Assembly: GCF_052857255.1 (NCBI RefSeq)
Contig: NW_027526500.1
Location: forward strand, 992,001-1,056,000
Reading direction: 5' to 3'
Origin: Amblyomma americanum
Taxonomy: Eukaryota; Arthropoda; Arachnida; Ixodida; Ixodidae
Length of the DNA stretch: 64,000 nucleotides
This document shows, in pieces, positions 15,001-25,437 of the stretch. The number at the start of each line of letters is the position of its first letter. The first letter of the stretch is position 1. Both the position numbers and the translations under genes were made by a program. The notes beneath the pieces are model-generated. The model had not been told where the DNA came from. It did not search any database and saw only the letters and a program-made list of their open reading frames with translations.

Positions 15001-16670
15001 TAAAACAGCTTTTTTCGTGTTATTAAGCACGAATACATGCTTTTCGCACAGTTTTATAAGAGAAAAAGTTGACGCGTATCACGTGGATACTTGTAAAACC
15101 GATGTGTTCAGATATAGCTCGTTTTGGTATAAAACAGCTTGTTTCGTTGTTTTAAGCACGAATACAAGCCTTTCGCGCAGTTATAGAGAAAAAGTTTTGA
15201 CGCGTATTGAGGGACACTTGTAAAACGCGATGTGTTCAGATTTAGCTCATCTCGGTCTAAAACAGCTTGTTTCGTTGTTTTAAGCACGAATACATGCTTT
15301 TCGCGCAGTTATAGGAGAAAAAGTTTTGACGCGTATCAGAGGAACACTTGTAAAACCGATGTGTTGTGATTTAGCTCGTTTCAGACTAAAACAGCTTGTT
15401 TCATTGTTTTAAGCACGATACCATGCTTTTCGCGCAGTTATAAGAGAAAAAGTTAGACGCGTATCAGGGGAACACTTGTAAAACCGATGTGTTGTGATTT
15501 AGCTCGTTCGGTCTAAACAGCTTGTTTCGTTGTATTAAGCAAGAATACATGCTTTTCGGCGCTGTTATAGAGAAACGTTTTGACGCGTGTCCACAGGGAC
15601 ACTTGTAAAACCGATGTGTTCTGATTTAGCTCGTTTTCGGTCTAAAACAGCTTGTTTCGTTGTATTAAAGCACGAATACATGCTTTTCGCGCAGTTATAA
15701 GAGAAAAAGTTTTGACGCGTATCACGTGGATACTTCTAAAACCGATGTGTTGTGATTTAGCTCGTTTCGGTCTAAAACAGCTTGTTTCGTTGTATTAAGC
15801 AAGAATACATGCTTTTTCACGCAGTTATGAGAGAAAAAGTTTGACGCGTGTCACAGGGACACTTGTAAAACCGATGTGTTCAGATTAGCTCGTTTCGGTC
15901 TAAAACAGCTTGTTTTCGTTGTATAAGCACGAATACATGCTTTTCGCGCAGTTATAAGAGAAAAATTTGACGCGTATTGAGGGACACTTGTAAAACCGAT
16001 GTGTTCAGATTTAGCTCATCTCGGTCTAAACAGCTTGTTTCGTTGTTTTAAGCAAGAATACATGCTTTTCGCGCAGTTATAAGAAAAAGTTTTGACGCGT
16101 ATCAGAGGAACACTTGTAAAAGCGATGTGTTGTGATTTCGCTCGTTTCAGACTAAAACAGCTTGTTTCGTTGTTTTAAGCACGAATACATGCTTTTCGCG
16201 CAGTTATGACACAAAGTTTAGACGCGTATCAGGGGAACACTTGTAAAACCGATGTGTTTGTGATTTAGCTCGTTTCAGTCTAAAACAGCTTGTTTCGTTG
16301 TATTAAGCAAGAATACATGCTTTTCGCGCTGTTATAAGAGAAAACGTTTTGACGCGTGTCACAGAGACACTTGTAAAACCGATGTGTTCAGATTTAGCTC
16401 GTTCGGTCTAAAACAGCTTGTTTCGTTGGATTAAGCACGAATACATGCTTTTCGCGCAGCTATAAGAGAAAAAGTTTTGACGCGTATCACGTGGATACTT
16501 GTAAAACCGATTGTGTTCAGATATAGCTGGTTTTGGTATAAAACAACTTGTTTTGTTGTTTTAAGCAAGGAATACATGCTTTTCGCGCAGTTATAGAAGA
16601 AAAGTTTTGACGCGTATAGAGACTTGTAAAACCGATGTGTTTGTGATTAAGCTCGTTACGGTCTAAAAAC
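12029..16670. repeat. Satellite stretch with dense single-base indels
   Basis: This is the same satellite, but with frequent one-base gains and losses, mostly in short homopolymers. Examples are gatggtgttctg at about 12029, tcattcggtctaaacagc near 12177, ggtcctaaaac near 12315, aaaacgatgtgtcag near 12415, and gtctaaaaacagg near 16660. The same monomer order appears without these lesions near 27690-28600 and 38820-39700. The excess of indels over substitutions suggests poor consensus sequence rather than evolutionary decay, although real decay cannot be excluded from the sequence alone. No gene is seen. Confidence 0.75.
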
Positions 16671-19600
16671 AGGTTGTTTCGTTGTTTTAAGCACGAATAC
16701 ATGCTTTTCGCGCAGTTATAGAAGAAAAAGTTTTGACGCGTATTAGAGGTACACTTGTAAAACCGATGTGTTGTGATTTAGCTCGTTTCGGACTAAAACA
16801 GCTTGTTTCGTTGTTTTAAGCACGAATACATGCTTTTCGCGCAGTTATAAGAGAAAAAGTTTAGACGCGTATCAGGGGAACACTTGTAAAACCGATGTGT
16901 TGTGATTTAGCTCGTTTCAGTCTAAAACAGCTTGTTTCGTTGTATTAAGCAAGAATACATGCTTTTCGCGCTGTTATAAGAGAAAACGTTTTGACGCGTG
17001 TCACAGAGACACTTGTAAAACCGATGTGTTCAGATTTAGCTCGTTTCGGTCTAAAACAGCTTGTTTCGTTGGATTAAGCACGAATACATGCTTTTCGCGC
17101 AGCTATAAGAGAAAAAGTTTTGACGCGTATCACGTGGATACTTGTAAAACCGATGTGTTCAGATATAGCTGGTTTTGGTATAAAACAACTTGTTTTGTTG
17201 TTTTAAGCAAGAATACAAGCTTTTCGCGCAGTTATAGAAGGAAAAGTTTTGACGCGTATTAGAGACTTGTAAAACCGATGTGTTGTGATTAAGCTCGTTA
17301 CGGTCTAAAACAGGTTGTTTCGTTGTTTTAAGCACGAATACATGCTTTTCGCGCAGTTATAGAAGAAAAAGTTTTGACGCGTATTAGAGGTACACTTGTA
17401 AAACCGATGTGTTGTGATTTAGCTCGTTTCGGACTAAAACAGCTTGTTTCGTTGTTTTAAGCACGAATACATGCTTTTCGCGCAGTTATAAGAGAAAAAG
17501 TTTAGACGCGTATCAGGGGAACACTTGTAAAACCGGTGCGTTGTGATTTAGCTCGTTTCGGACTAAAACAGCTTCTTTCGTTGTAATAAGCACGAATACA
17601 TGCTTTTCGCGCAGTTATAAGAGAAAAAGTTTTGACGCGTATCAGAGGAACACTTGTAAAACCGATGTGTTCAGATTTACCTCGTTTCGGTCTAAAACAG
17701 CTTGTTTCGTTGGATTAGGCAGGAATACATGCTTTTCGCGCACTTATAAGAGAAAAAGTTTTGACGCGTATCACGTGGATACTTCTAAAACCGATGTGTT
17801 GTGATTTAGCTCGTTTCGGTCTAAAACAGCTTGTTTCGTTGTATTAAGCAAGAATACATGCTTTTCACGCAGTTATGAGAGAAAAAGTTTTGACGCGTGT
17901 CACAGGGACACTTGTAAAACCGATGTGTTCAGATTTAGCTCGTTTCGGTCTAAAACAGCTTGTTTCGTTGTATTAAGCACGAATACATGCTTTTCGCGCA
18001 GTTATAAGAGAAAAAGTTGACGCGTATTGAGGGACACTTGTAAAACCGATGTGTTCAGATTTAGCTCATCTCGGTCTAAAACAGCTTGTTTCGTTGTTTT
18101 AAGCACGAATACATGCTTTTCGCGCAGTTATAAGAGAAAAAGTTTTGACGCGTATCAGAGGAACACTTGTAAAAGCGATGTGTTGTGATTTCGCTCGTTT
18201 CAGACTAAAAGAGCTTGTTTCGTTGTTTTAAGCACGAATACATGCTTTTCGCGCAGTTATGACACAAAGTTTAGACGCGTATCAGGGGAACACTTGTAAA
18301 ACCGATGTGTTGTGATTTAGCTCGTTTCAGTCTAAAACAGCTTGTTTCGTTGTATTAAGCAAGAATACATGCTTTTCGCGCTGTTATAAGAGAAAACGTT
18401 TTGACGCGTGTCACAGGGACACTTGTAAAACCGATGTGTTCTGATTTAGCTCGTTTCGGTCTAAAACAGCTTGTTTCGTTGTATTAAGCACGAATACATG
18501 CTTTTCGCGCAGTTATAAGAGAAAAAGTTTTGACGCGTATCAGAGGAACACTTGTAAAACCGATGTGTTCAGATTTACCTCGTTTCGGTCTAAAACAGCT
18601 TGTTTCGTTGGATTAGGCAGGAATACATGCTTTTCGCGCACTTATAAGAGAAAAAGTTTTGACGCGTATCACGTGGATACTTCTAAAACCGATGTGTTGT
18701 GATTTAGCTCGTTTCGGTCTAAAACAGCTTGTTTCGTTGTATTAAGCAAGAATACATGCTTTTCACGCAGTTATGAGAGAAAAAGTTTTGACGCGTGTCA
18801 CAGGGACACTTGTAAAACCGATGTGTTCAGATTTAGCTCGTTTCGGTCTAAAACAGCTTGTTTCGTTGTATTAAGCACGAATACATGCTTTTCGCGCAGT
18901 TATAAGAGAAAAAGTTGACGCGTATCAGAGGAACACTTGTAAAAGCGATGTGTTGTGATTTCGCTCGTTTCAGACTAAAACAGCTTGTTTCGTTGTTTTA
19001 AGCACGAATACATGCTTTTCGCGCAGTTATGACACAAAGTTTAGACGCGTATCAGGGGAACACTTGTAAAACCGATGTGTTGTGATTTAGCTCGTTTCAG
19101 TCTAAAACAGCTTGTTTCGTTGTATTAAGCAAGAATACATGCTTTTCGCGCTGTTATAAGAGAAAACGTTTTGACGCGTGTCACAGAGACACTTGTAAAA
19201 CCGATGTGTTCAGATTTAGCTCGTTTCGGTCTAAAACAGCTTGTTTCGTTGGATTAAGCACGAATACATGCTTTTCGCGCAGCTATAAGAGAAAAAGTTT
19301 TGACGCGTATCACGTGGATACTTGTAAAACCGATGTGTTCAGATATAGCTGGTTTTGGTATAAAACAACTTGTTTTGTTGTTTTAAGCAAGAATACATGC
19401 TTTTCGCGCAGTTATAGAAGGAAAAGTTTTGACGCGTATTAGAGACTTGTAAAACCGATGTGTTGTGATTAAGCTCGTTACGGTCTAAAACAGGTTGTTT
19501 CGTTGTTTTAAGCACGAATACATGCTTTTCGCGCAGTTATAGAAGAAAAAGTTTTGACGCGTATTAGAGGTACACTTGTAAAACCGATGTGTTGTGATTT

Positions 19601-22600
19601 AGCTCGTTTCGGACTAAAACAGCTTGTTTCGTTGTTTTAAGCACGAATACATGCTTTTCGCGCAGTTATAAGAGAAAAAGTTTAGACGCGTATTAGGGGA
19701 ACACTTGTAAAACCGGTGCGTTGTGATTTAGCTCGTTTCGGACTAAAACAGCTTCTTTCGTTGTAATAAGCACGAATACATGCTTTTCGCGCAGTTATAA
19801 GTGAAAAAGTTTTGACGCGTATCAGAGGAAAACTTGTAAAACCGATGTGTTGTTATTTACCTCGTTTCGGTCTAAAACAGCTTGTTTCGTTGGATTAATC
19901 ACGAACACATGCTTTTCGCGCAGTTATAAGAGAAAAAGTTTTGACGCGTGTCACAAGAACACTTGTAAAACCGATGTGTTCAGATTTAGGTCATCTCAGT
20001 CTAAAACAGCTTTTTTCGTTGTATTAAGCACGAATACATGCTTTTCGCACAGTTATAAGAGAAAAAGTTTTGACGCGTGTCACAAGAACACTTGTAAAAC
20101 CGATGTGTTCAGATTTAGGTCATCTCAGTCTAAAACAGCTTTTTTCGTTGTATTAAGCACGAATACATGCTTTTCGCACAGTTATAAGAGAAAAAGTTTT
20201 GACGCGTATCAGAGGAACACTTGTAAAACCGATGTGTTGTGATTTAGCTCGTTTCGGTCTAAAACAGCTTGTTTCGTTGTATTAAGCACGAATACAAGCT
20301 TTTCGCGCAGTTATATGAGAAAAAGTTTTGATGCGTATAAGAGGAAAACTTGTAAAACCGATGTGTTGTGACTAAGCTCGTTTCGGTCTAAAACAGCTTG
20401 TTTCGTTGTATTAAGCACAAATACATGCTTTTCGCGCAGTTATAAGAGAAAAAGTTGACGCGTATCACGTGGATACTTGTAAAACCGATGTGTTCAGATA
20501 TAGCTCGTTTTGGTATAAAACAGCTTGTTTCGTTGTTTTAAGCACGAATACAAGCCTTTCGCGCAGTTATAGAAGAAAAAGTTTTGACGCGTATTGAGGG
20601 ACACTTGTAAAACCGATGTGTTCAGATTTAGCTCATCTCGGTCTAAAACAGCTTGTTTCGTTGTTTTAAGCACGAATACATGCTTTTCGCGCAGTTATAA
20701 GAGAAAAAGTTTTGACGCGTATCAGAGGAACACTTGTAAAACCGATGTGTTGTGATTTAGCTCGTTTCAGACTAAAACAGCTTGTTTCATTGTTTTAAGC
20801 ACGAATACATGCTTTTCGCGCAATTATAAGAGAAAAAGTTTAGACGCGTATCAGGGGAACACTTGTAAAACCGATGTGTTGTGATTTAGCTCGTTTCGGT
20901 CTAAAACAGGTTGTTTCGTTGTATTAAGCAAGAATACATGCTTTTCGCGCTGTTATAAGAGAAAACGTTTTGACGCGTGTCACAGGGACACTTGTAAAAC
21001 CGATGTGTTCTGATTTAGCTCGTTTCGGTCTAAAACAGCTTGTTTCGTTGTATTAGGCACGAATACATGCTTTTCGCGCAGTTATAAGAGAAAAAGTTTT
21101 GACGCGTATCAGAGGAACACTTGTAAAACCGATGTGTTCAGATTTACCTCGTTTCGGTCTAAAACAGCTTGTTTCGTTGGATTAAGCAGGAATACATGCT
21201 TTTCGCGCACTTATAAGAGAAAAAGTTTTGACGCGTATCACGTGGATACTTCTAAAACCGATGTGTTGTGATTTAGCTCGTTTCGGTCTAAAACAGCTTG
21301 TTTCGTTGTATTAAGCAAGAATACATGCTTTTCACGCAGTTATGAGAGAAAAAGTTTTGACGCGTGTCACAGGGACACTTGTAAAACCGATGTGTTCAGA
21401 TTTAGCTCGTTTCGGTCTAAAACAGCTTGTTTCGTTGTATTAAGCACGAATACATGCTTTTCGCGCAGTTATAAGAGAAAAAGTTGACGCGTATTGAGGG
21501 ACACTTGTAAAACCGATGTGTTCAGATTTAGCTCATCTCGGTCTAAAACAGCTTGTTTCGTTGTTTTAAGCACGAATACATGCTTTTCGCGCAGTTATAA
21601 GAGAAAAAGTTTTGACGCGTATCAGAGGAACACTTGTAAAAGCGATGTGTTGTGATTTCACTCGTTTCAGACTAAAACAGCTTGTTTCGTTGTTTTAAGC
21701 ACGAATACATGCTTTTCGCGCAGTTATGAGACAAAGTTTAGACGCGTATCAGGGGAACACTTGTAAAACCGATGTGTTGTGATTTAGCTCGTTTCGGTCT
21801 AAAACAGCTTGTTTCGTTGTATTAAGCAAGAATACATGCTTTTCGCGCTGTTATAAGAGAAAACGTTTTGACGCGTGTCACAGAGACACTTGTAAAACCT
21901 ATGTGTTCAGATTTAGCTCGTTTCGGTCTAAAACAGCTTGTTTCGTTGGATTAAGCACGAATACATGCTTTTCGCGCAGCTATAAGAGAAAAAGTTTTGA
22001 CGCGTATCACGTGGATACTTGTAAAACCGATGTGTTCAGATATAGCTCGTTTTGGTATAAAACAACTTGTTTCGTTGTTTTAAGCAAGAATACATGCTTT
22101 TCGCGCAGTTATAGAAGAAAAAGTTTTGACGCGTATTAGAGACTTGTAAAACCGATGTGTTGTGATTAAGCTCGTTACGGTCTAAAACAGCTTGTTTCGT
22201 TGTTTTAAGCACGAATACATGCTTTTCGCGCAGTTATAGAAGAAAAAGTTTTGACGCGTATTAGAGGTACACTTGTAAAACCGATGTGTTGTGATTTAGC
22301 TCGTTTCGGACTAAAACAGCTTGTTTCGTTGTTTTAAGCACGAATACATGCTTTTCGCGCAGTTATAAGAGAAAAAGTTTAGACGCGTATCAGGGGAACA
22401 CTTGTAAAACCGATGTGTTGTGATTTACCTCGTTTCGGTCTAAAACAGCTTGTTTCCTTGGATTAATCACGAACACATGCTTTTCGCGCAGTTATAAGAG
22501 AAAAAGTTTTGACGCGTGTCACAAGGACACTTGTAAAACCGATGTGTTCAGATTTAGCTCGTTTCGGTCTAAAACAGCTTGTTTCGTTGTATTAAGCACG

Positions 22601-22844
22601 AATACATGCTTTTCGCGCAGTTTTAGAAGAAAAAGTTTTGACGCCTATTAGAGGGGCACTTGTTAAAGTTTTCAGATTTAGGTCATCTCAGTCTAAAACA
22701 GCTTTTTTCGTGTTATTAAGCACGAATACATGCTTTTCGCACAGTTATAAGAGAAAACGTTTTGACGCGTATCAGAGGAACACTTGTAAAACCGATATGT
22801 TGTGATTTAGCTCGTTTCGGTCTAAAACAGCTTGTTTCGTTGTA
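16671..22844. repeat. Satellite with 2,180-bp (17-monomer) internal duplication
   Basis: Clean satellite resumes here. The block around 16900-17640 recurs at 19080-19820 with an offset of 2,180 bp. It is marked by the unusual accggtgcgttgtg monomer at about 17531 and 19711 and the gctggttttgg variant at 17168 and 19348. One 129-bp monomer carrying aggtcatctcagtc is itself duplicated in tandem at about 19965-20222. From about 20440 onward the order matches 34.2 kb onward at a fixed offset of 13,718 bp. No gene is seen. Confidence 0.85.
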
Positions 22845-22848
22845 TTAA
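22845..22848. repeat. TTAA target-site duplication, left copy
   Basis: The bases ttaa lie just outside the left terminal inverted repeat and are repeated directly after the right one. Uninterrupted monomers have a single ttaa at this place (tgtattaagcacg). Confidence 0.9.
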
Positions 22849-22862
22849 GGGCACAGGGTAAG
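22849..22862 (+). repeat. Left terminal inverted repeat of the Kolobok element
   Basis: The 14 bases gggcacagggtaag are the exact reverse complement of 25420-25433. Similarity stops after base 14. Confidence 0.9.
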
Positions 22863-22974
22863 CCCTATACTTCCCATGCATTTTAGGCCATGTTGAGGTA
22901 CATGTTTCTCACTAACTAATAATAGTAGCCTAAAAATACATATATCATTGTTTGCCAAATTTTGTGCTCTTTTC

Positions 22975-23119
22975 ACTGAACTAGAATATTTGAAATGTGT
23001 TGAAAATTCGATTTTTAATAAAATTTTTTCCGGTAGTACACAAATCTGGCCTTTCTTTGCGCATTTCAATATTCATAACAGAATAACTGCTCAGTGAAAT
23101 TGCTTAATTCTAGTTCAGT
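22975..23119. repeat. Subterminal 13-bp inverted repeat in the transposon
   Basis: The bases actgaactagaat at 22975-22987 are perfectly reverse-complementary to 23107-23119 (attctagttcagt), with a 119-bp spacer. It lies in the trailer between the transposase stop codon and the left end. It could be a transposase-binding pair or part of a hairpin. I have no direct evidence of function. Confidence 0.55.
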
Positions 23120-23263
23120 AGTTGGCAACACTTATGTAGATGATTGCAAAAAAAAATCAGCCATCTGTCTTGAAAGGCATTGGAAATAATGGTACCTTTG
23201 TAAGAAAAAACACTGTTTTGAGATAACAGAGCGTAAAGAGAAAAAAGATGTGAAAAACCATTT

Positions 23264-23269
23264 TTTATT
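23264..23269 (-). promoter_or_regulatory. Candidate polyadenylation signal AATAAA
   Basis: The plus-strand tttatt at this position reads AATAAA on the coding strand, 28 bases beyond the transposase stop codon. The position suits a short 3' UTR inside the element. The hexamer alone is weak evidence in AT-rich DNA. Confidence 0.4.
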
Positions 23270-23296
23270 CGCAGAAACGCCTCCACAGTAATTGGT

Positions 23297-25012
23297 TTAA
23301 TAGCCCCCTGCTTCGTAGTCACTGTCGCCGTCATTTTTTCGCTTTTCGGCTTGTCGTTTTGACTGTCGGGCCTCTTTTGTAAGCTGTCGTGTTGCTCGGT
23401 CCGCAAAGTACATGCGCTTATGGTCAGCTTCCCTCAGCCACTTGATGGTGTTGCTCCCTGGGTTCAATCCACACGCCTTCAAAACGTTGGCCCGTGCGAT
23501 GCTACCATCATTAAATGAAAGAACAGCATCCAGTGTTGCCATCCGTAGGGTCCGAAGCCTAACAAACACATTCTTTGGCGCGCGTTCCCAAACAACATGG
23601 TTGAACGACTGATTTGCATTTTGAGTTCGCCCATGCAGGCACTTCTCTAGGAGCTCAGCCTTCGATAGCTCCCTATAAATGGGTTTGATAGCCTCCAAGA
23701 CAGATGCAGGCATACTCTCCTTGTGGAACAATGGCTTGCCCTCTGACTGACTTCTGTTGAAGGCACACCACGTATCAGGTCCCTTTGGGCAAAGTCCATG
23801 GCATGGGTCATCGTCTGTGGCCGATAAGTGGAAGAAGGTTGCCCAAACGGCCTTTCGCATTACAACCAGGTTTCCTACATTTCTTCTGATGGCCAAACCA
23901 TAGTACTTCTGGAGCTTGTCTCTTACTGCATCAGTCAGTTGGCCTCGGCCCGAGAGGCTCTTTCCATCAGAGAGTTTTCCTGCTTTGTTTCCTTTTTTTA
24001 GCCTTCGTAACCTTGTGCCCATCCTTTTTTGCACGTGCCCTATGCACTCAACCTTGGATATTTCAACGGAATCACCATATGGCATTTGTGCCTTCACAGC
24101 CATAAAAGCCTTGCTGTAACCACCCCCAAGGTATTTGACGTATCGAACGCCGTGAAGCTCCTCACTCCTGCCGAAAATTTTCAGTGCTCCTGCGACTTCC
24201 ATTCCACCGCTGGTGCCTTGGTAGTTGCTTTGGCACACCTCTCTATGAAGGGGGTCACTGTTTGTACCCTTGATGCTGCACTTTGGACAACGTTTAGACA
24301 AAACCTCCACATCCAGCACTTTCCCAGAGTCTACACTGGTCGCAGAGACTATGCCGTTATTGGAAGTATGGCCTCGCTTCTGCCAGCTTCCATCAAGAGC
24401 AACTGCGATGTCTTTATCCCCCTCATTCAGCTGCACAGCTTCGTCAGCTGCCCTTTTCATCGACTCCTGAGCAGCAGCTTCGATGTGACCTAGAAGCTCT
24501 TGATTGTATTTCGCACACTTTGTCGGCGGCTTAGGAAGGTTTAGCATAGCACAGAGTATATTTCCTGCAGCCATTCCCTTATCAATGGACCTCAAGGCAT
24601 ACACTAACCTGAGGTTGGCTTCATAGAGGCCAGAAGTAGTTTTCTTCGACGTCTCAAATCGTTGTGCGGCACTACACACTTCACAGTTCAAACTGTAAAC
24701 GCTTGCAACACCTACCCGTTTTGTCACAATTTCGATGAGCTCAACACTTCCACCGCACTCTCTGCACACACAAATCTGTGTAATTGCGGCACAAATGCCG
24801 TCCATGTCCATTAAGGCATATTGGCTGCTGCTCTGTAGCACATCCTCTTCCTGGAAGCACAGAGAAAATCTTGAAAGCTTCGATGTCGAGGAGCTGGCGC
24901 GTTCGGCGTTCGGGATCTCATTCGGTCGTGGACATCCTTTTGCTTTTTCACGATGAGCGTAGCGGTTGCCGTGAAATTCACGCCTGACGAAGGCCTTCTT
25001 TGCCCTGGGCAT
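23297..25012 (-). CDS. Kolobok / Mutator-like transposase, catalytic residues substituted
   Basis: This is a single uninterrupted frame of 571 codons, from ATG at 25012 to TAA at 23299-23297. The N-terminus is basic (RREFHGNRYAHR). Residues 83-113 hold a CxxC...CxxC zinc-binding-like knuckle (C83, C86, C110, C113). The transposase core follows: D207 in DGSWQKRGH, a CPKC pair at 242-245 with C260, then ECIGHVQKRMGTRLR at 322-336 and TQNANQSFN at 463-471. The C-terminus is basic and could be a nuclear-localisation signal. In the family as I remember it, the second acidic motif is GDGDSK and the third lies in NES. Here these read GGGYSK (296-301) and NQS (467-469), each explained by single-base changes, so two of the three acidic sites seem lost although the frame is open. 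By family, the protein would cut the element at TTAA in the nucleus; this copy is probably inactive. Assignment is from motif memory without a search. Confidence 0.85.
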   Translation of the reverse strand: MPRAKKAFVRREFHGNRYAHREKAKGCPRPNEIPNAERASSSTSKLSRFSLCFQEEDVLQSSSQYALMDMDGICAAITQICVCRECGGSVELIEIVTKRVGVASVYSLNCEVCSAAQRFETSKKTTSGLYEANLRLVYALRSIDKGMAAGNILCAMLNLPKPPTKCAKYNQELLGHIEAAAQESMKRAADEAVQLNEGDKDIAVALDGSWQKRGHTSNNGIVSATSVDSGKVLDVEVLSKRCPKCSIKGTNSDPLHREVCQSNYQGTSGGMEVAGALKIFGRSEELHGVRYVKYLGGGYSKAFMAVKAQMPYGDSVEISKVECIGHVQKRMGTRLRRLKKGNKAGKLSDGKSLSGRGQLTDAVRDKLQKYYGLAIRRNVGNLVVMRKAVWATFFHLSATDDDPCHGLCPKGPDTWCAFNRSQSEGKPLFHKESMPASVLEAIKPIYRELSKAELLEKCLHGRTQNANQSFNHVVWERAPKNVFVRLRTLRMATLDAVLSFNDGSIARANVLKACGLNPGSNTIKWLREADHKRMYFADRATRQLTKEARQSKRQAEKRKNDGDSDYEAGGY

Positions 25013-25184
25013 CTCAACTTATCAGCAGCAACCAACACCGGCACAATTTACGATACTGATCGAAAGGGATGGCACTCGGACGCAGCTGCATGAAGGTTGC
25101 AGAAACGTGGAAAAAACGTGCAAAGCGTCTCAGAATTGTCTTGGCTAAAAAAGAGGAGCTGTACAATAGTTGCCAGACAATTTT

Positions 25185-25190
25185 TTTATA
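25185..25190 (-). promoter_or_regulatory. Candidate TATA box of the transposase gene
   Basis: The plus-strand tttata reads TATAAA on the coding strand, with its first T 178 bases upstream of the ATG and inside the element. The leader (25013-25419) holds nothing else I recognise apart from one G-rich gggggcgtggc patch near 25266. This is weak evidence. Confidence 0.25.
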
Positions 25191-25419
25191 TGTAGCTGAT
25201 TTTAAACAAGTTTTGAAATCAGGTGGTGGACTTTTTGGTTGAAAAAATTGACGTTAATCCTGAAAGGGGGCGTGGCCGCTCACTACTTGGTTTCGGAAAA
25301 AGCGTTTTTCAGCCGTAAATATGGCTTTCTGAGGAAAGTGCGATCATGGAACATGTGTAGAAAGAATTGAACTTCTAAAATTCCAAAAGAAAAAAAAACG
25401 TTTTTTTTTCTAATTTTAC

Positions 25420-25433
25420 CTTACCCTGTGCCC
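25420..25433 (-). repeat. Right terminal inverted repeat of the Kolobok element
   Basis: cttaccctgtgccc is the exact reverse complement of 22849-22862 and is followed immediately by TTAA. Confidence 0.9.
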
Positions 25434-25437
25434 TTAA
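25434..25437. repeat. TTAA target-site duplication, right copy
   Basis: ttaa precedes gcacgaatacaagc, which is the continuation of the interrupted monomer. Confidence 0.9.

Larger units (their letters stand above)
1..22848. repeat. Satellite array, left segment (129-bp monomers)
   Basis: This is head-to-tail tandem DNA. Successive gacgcg boxes lie at 79, 208, 336, 463, 592, 721, 850, 979, 1106, 1235 and 1364, so the modal step is 129 bp with variants of 127 and 128. A representative monomer is 592-720. Recurrent words in each unit are cggtctaaaacagcttg, cacgaatacatgc, ttttcgcgcagttata and acttgtaaaaccgatgtg. Length variants are recognisable: aaaaagttgacgcg (2 bp shorter), a form with gttatgagacaaag, one with gtattagagacttg, and one reading cttgttaaagttttcag. 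Since 129 is three times 43, short open frames of 60-173 codons run across monomers on both strands. They follow the repeat phase, have no protein-like composition and are not genes. I see no gene in this segment. Confidence 0.97.
22849..25433 (-). mobile_element. Kolobok-like DNA transposon, complete (2,585 bp)
   Basis: The element is bounded by perfect 14-bp terminal inverted repeats (gggcacagggtaag on the left, its complement on the right) and flanked by TTAA duplications. Excising the element plus one TTAA restores a normal satellite monomer. TTAA duplications are known for Kolobok and piggyBac; the encoded protein is of the Kolobok / Mutator-like-transposase-domain type and not piggyBac, so I assign Kolobok. 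Inside is one minus-strand gene with about 420 bp of leader and about 450 bp of trailer. Both ends are intact, so the DNA should be a usable substrate for a related active transposase, even though its own protein looks catalytically altered. Confidence 0.9.

Noticed and set aside
1..22848. CRISPR array
   Set aside because: There are no unique spacers between constant repeats. The whole 129-bp unit is repeated head to tail, and the inserted elements are eukaryotic.
24029..24493. Plus-strand open frame of 154 codons opposite the transposase
   Set aside because: It is antisense to a clearly conserved coding sequence and has no recognisable motif, so it is a shadow frame.
22849..25433. piggyBac element, suggested by the TTAA duplication
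   Set aside because: The protein lacks piggyBac features and carries the DGSWQKRG and HVQKRMGTRLR motifs of Kolobok / Mutator-like transposases.
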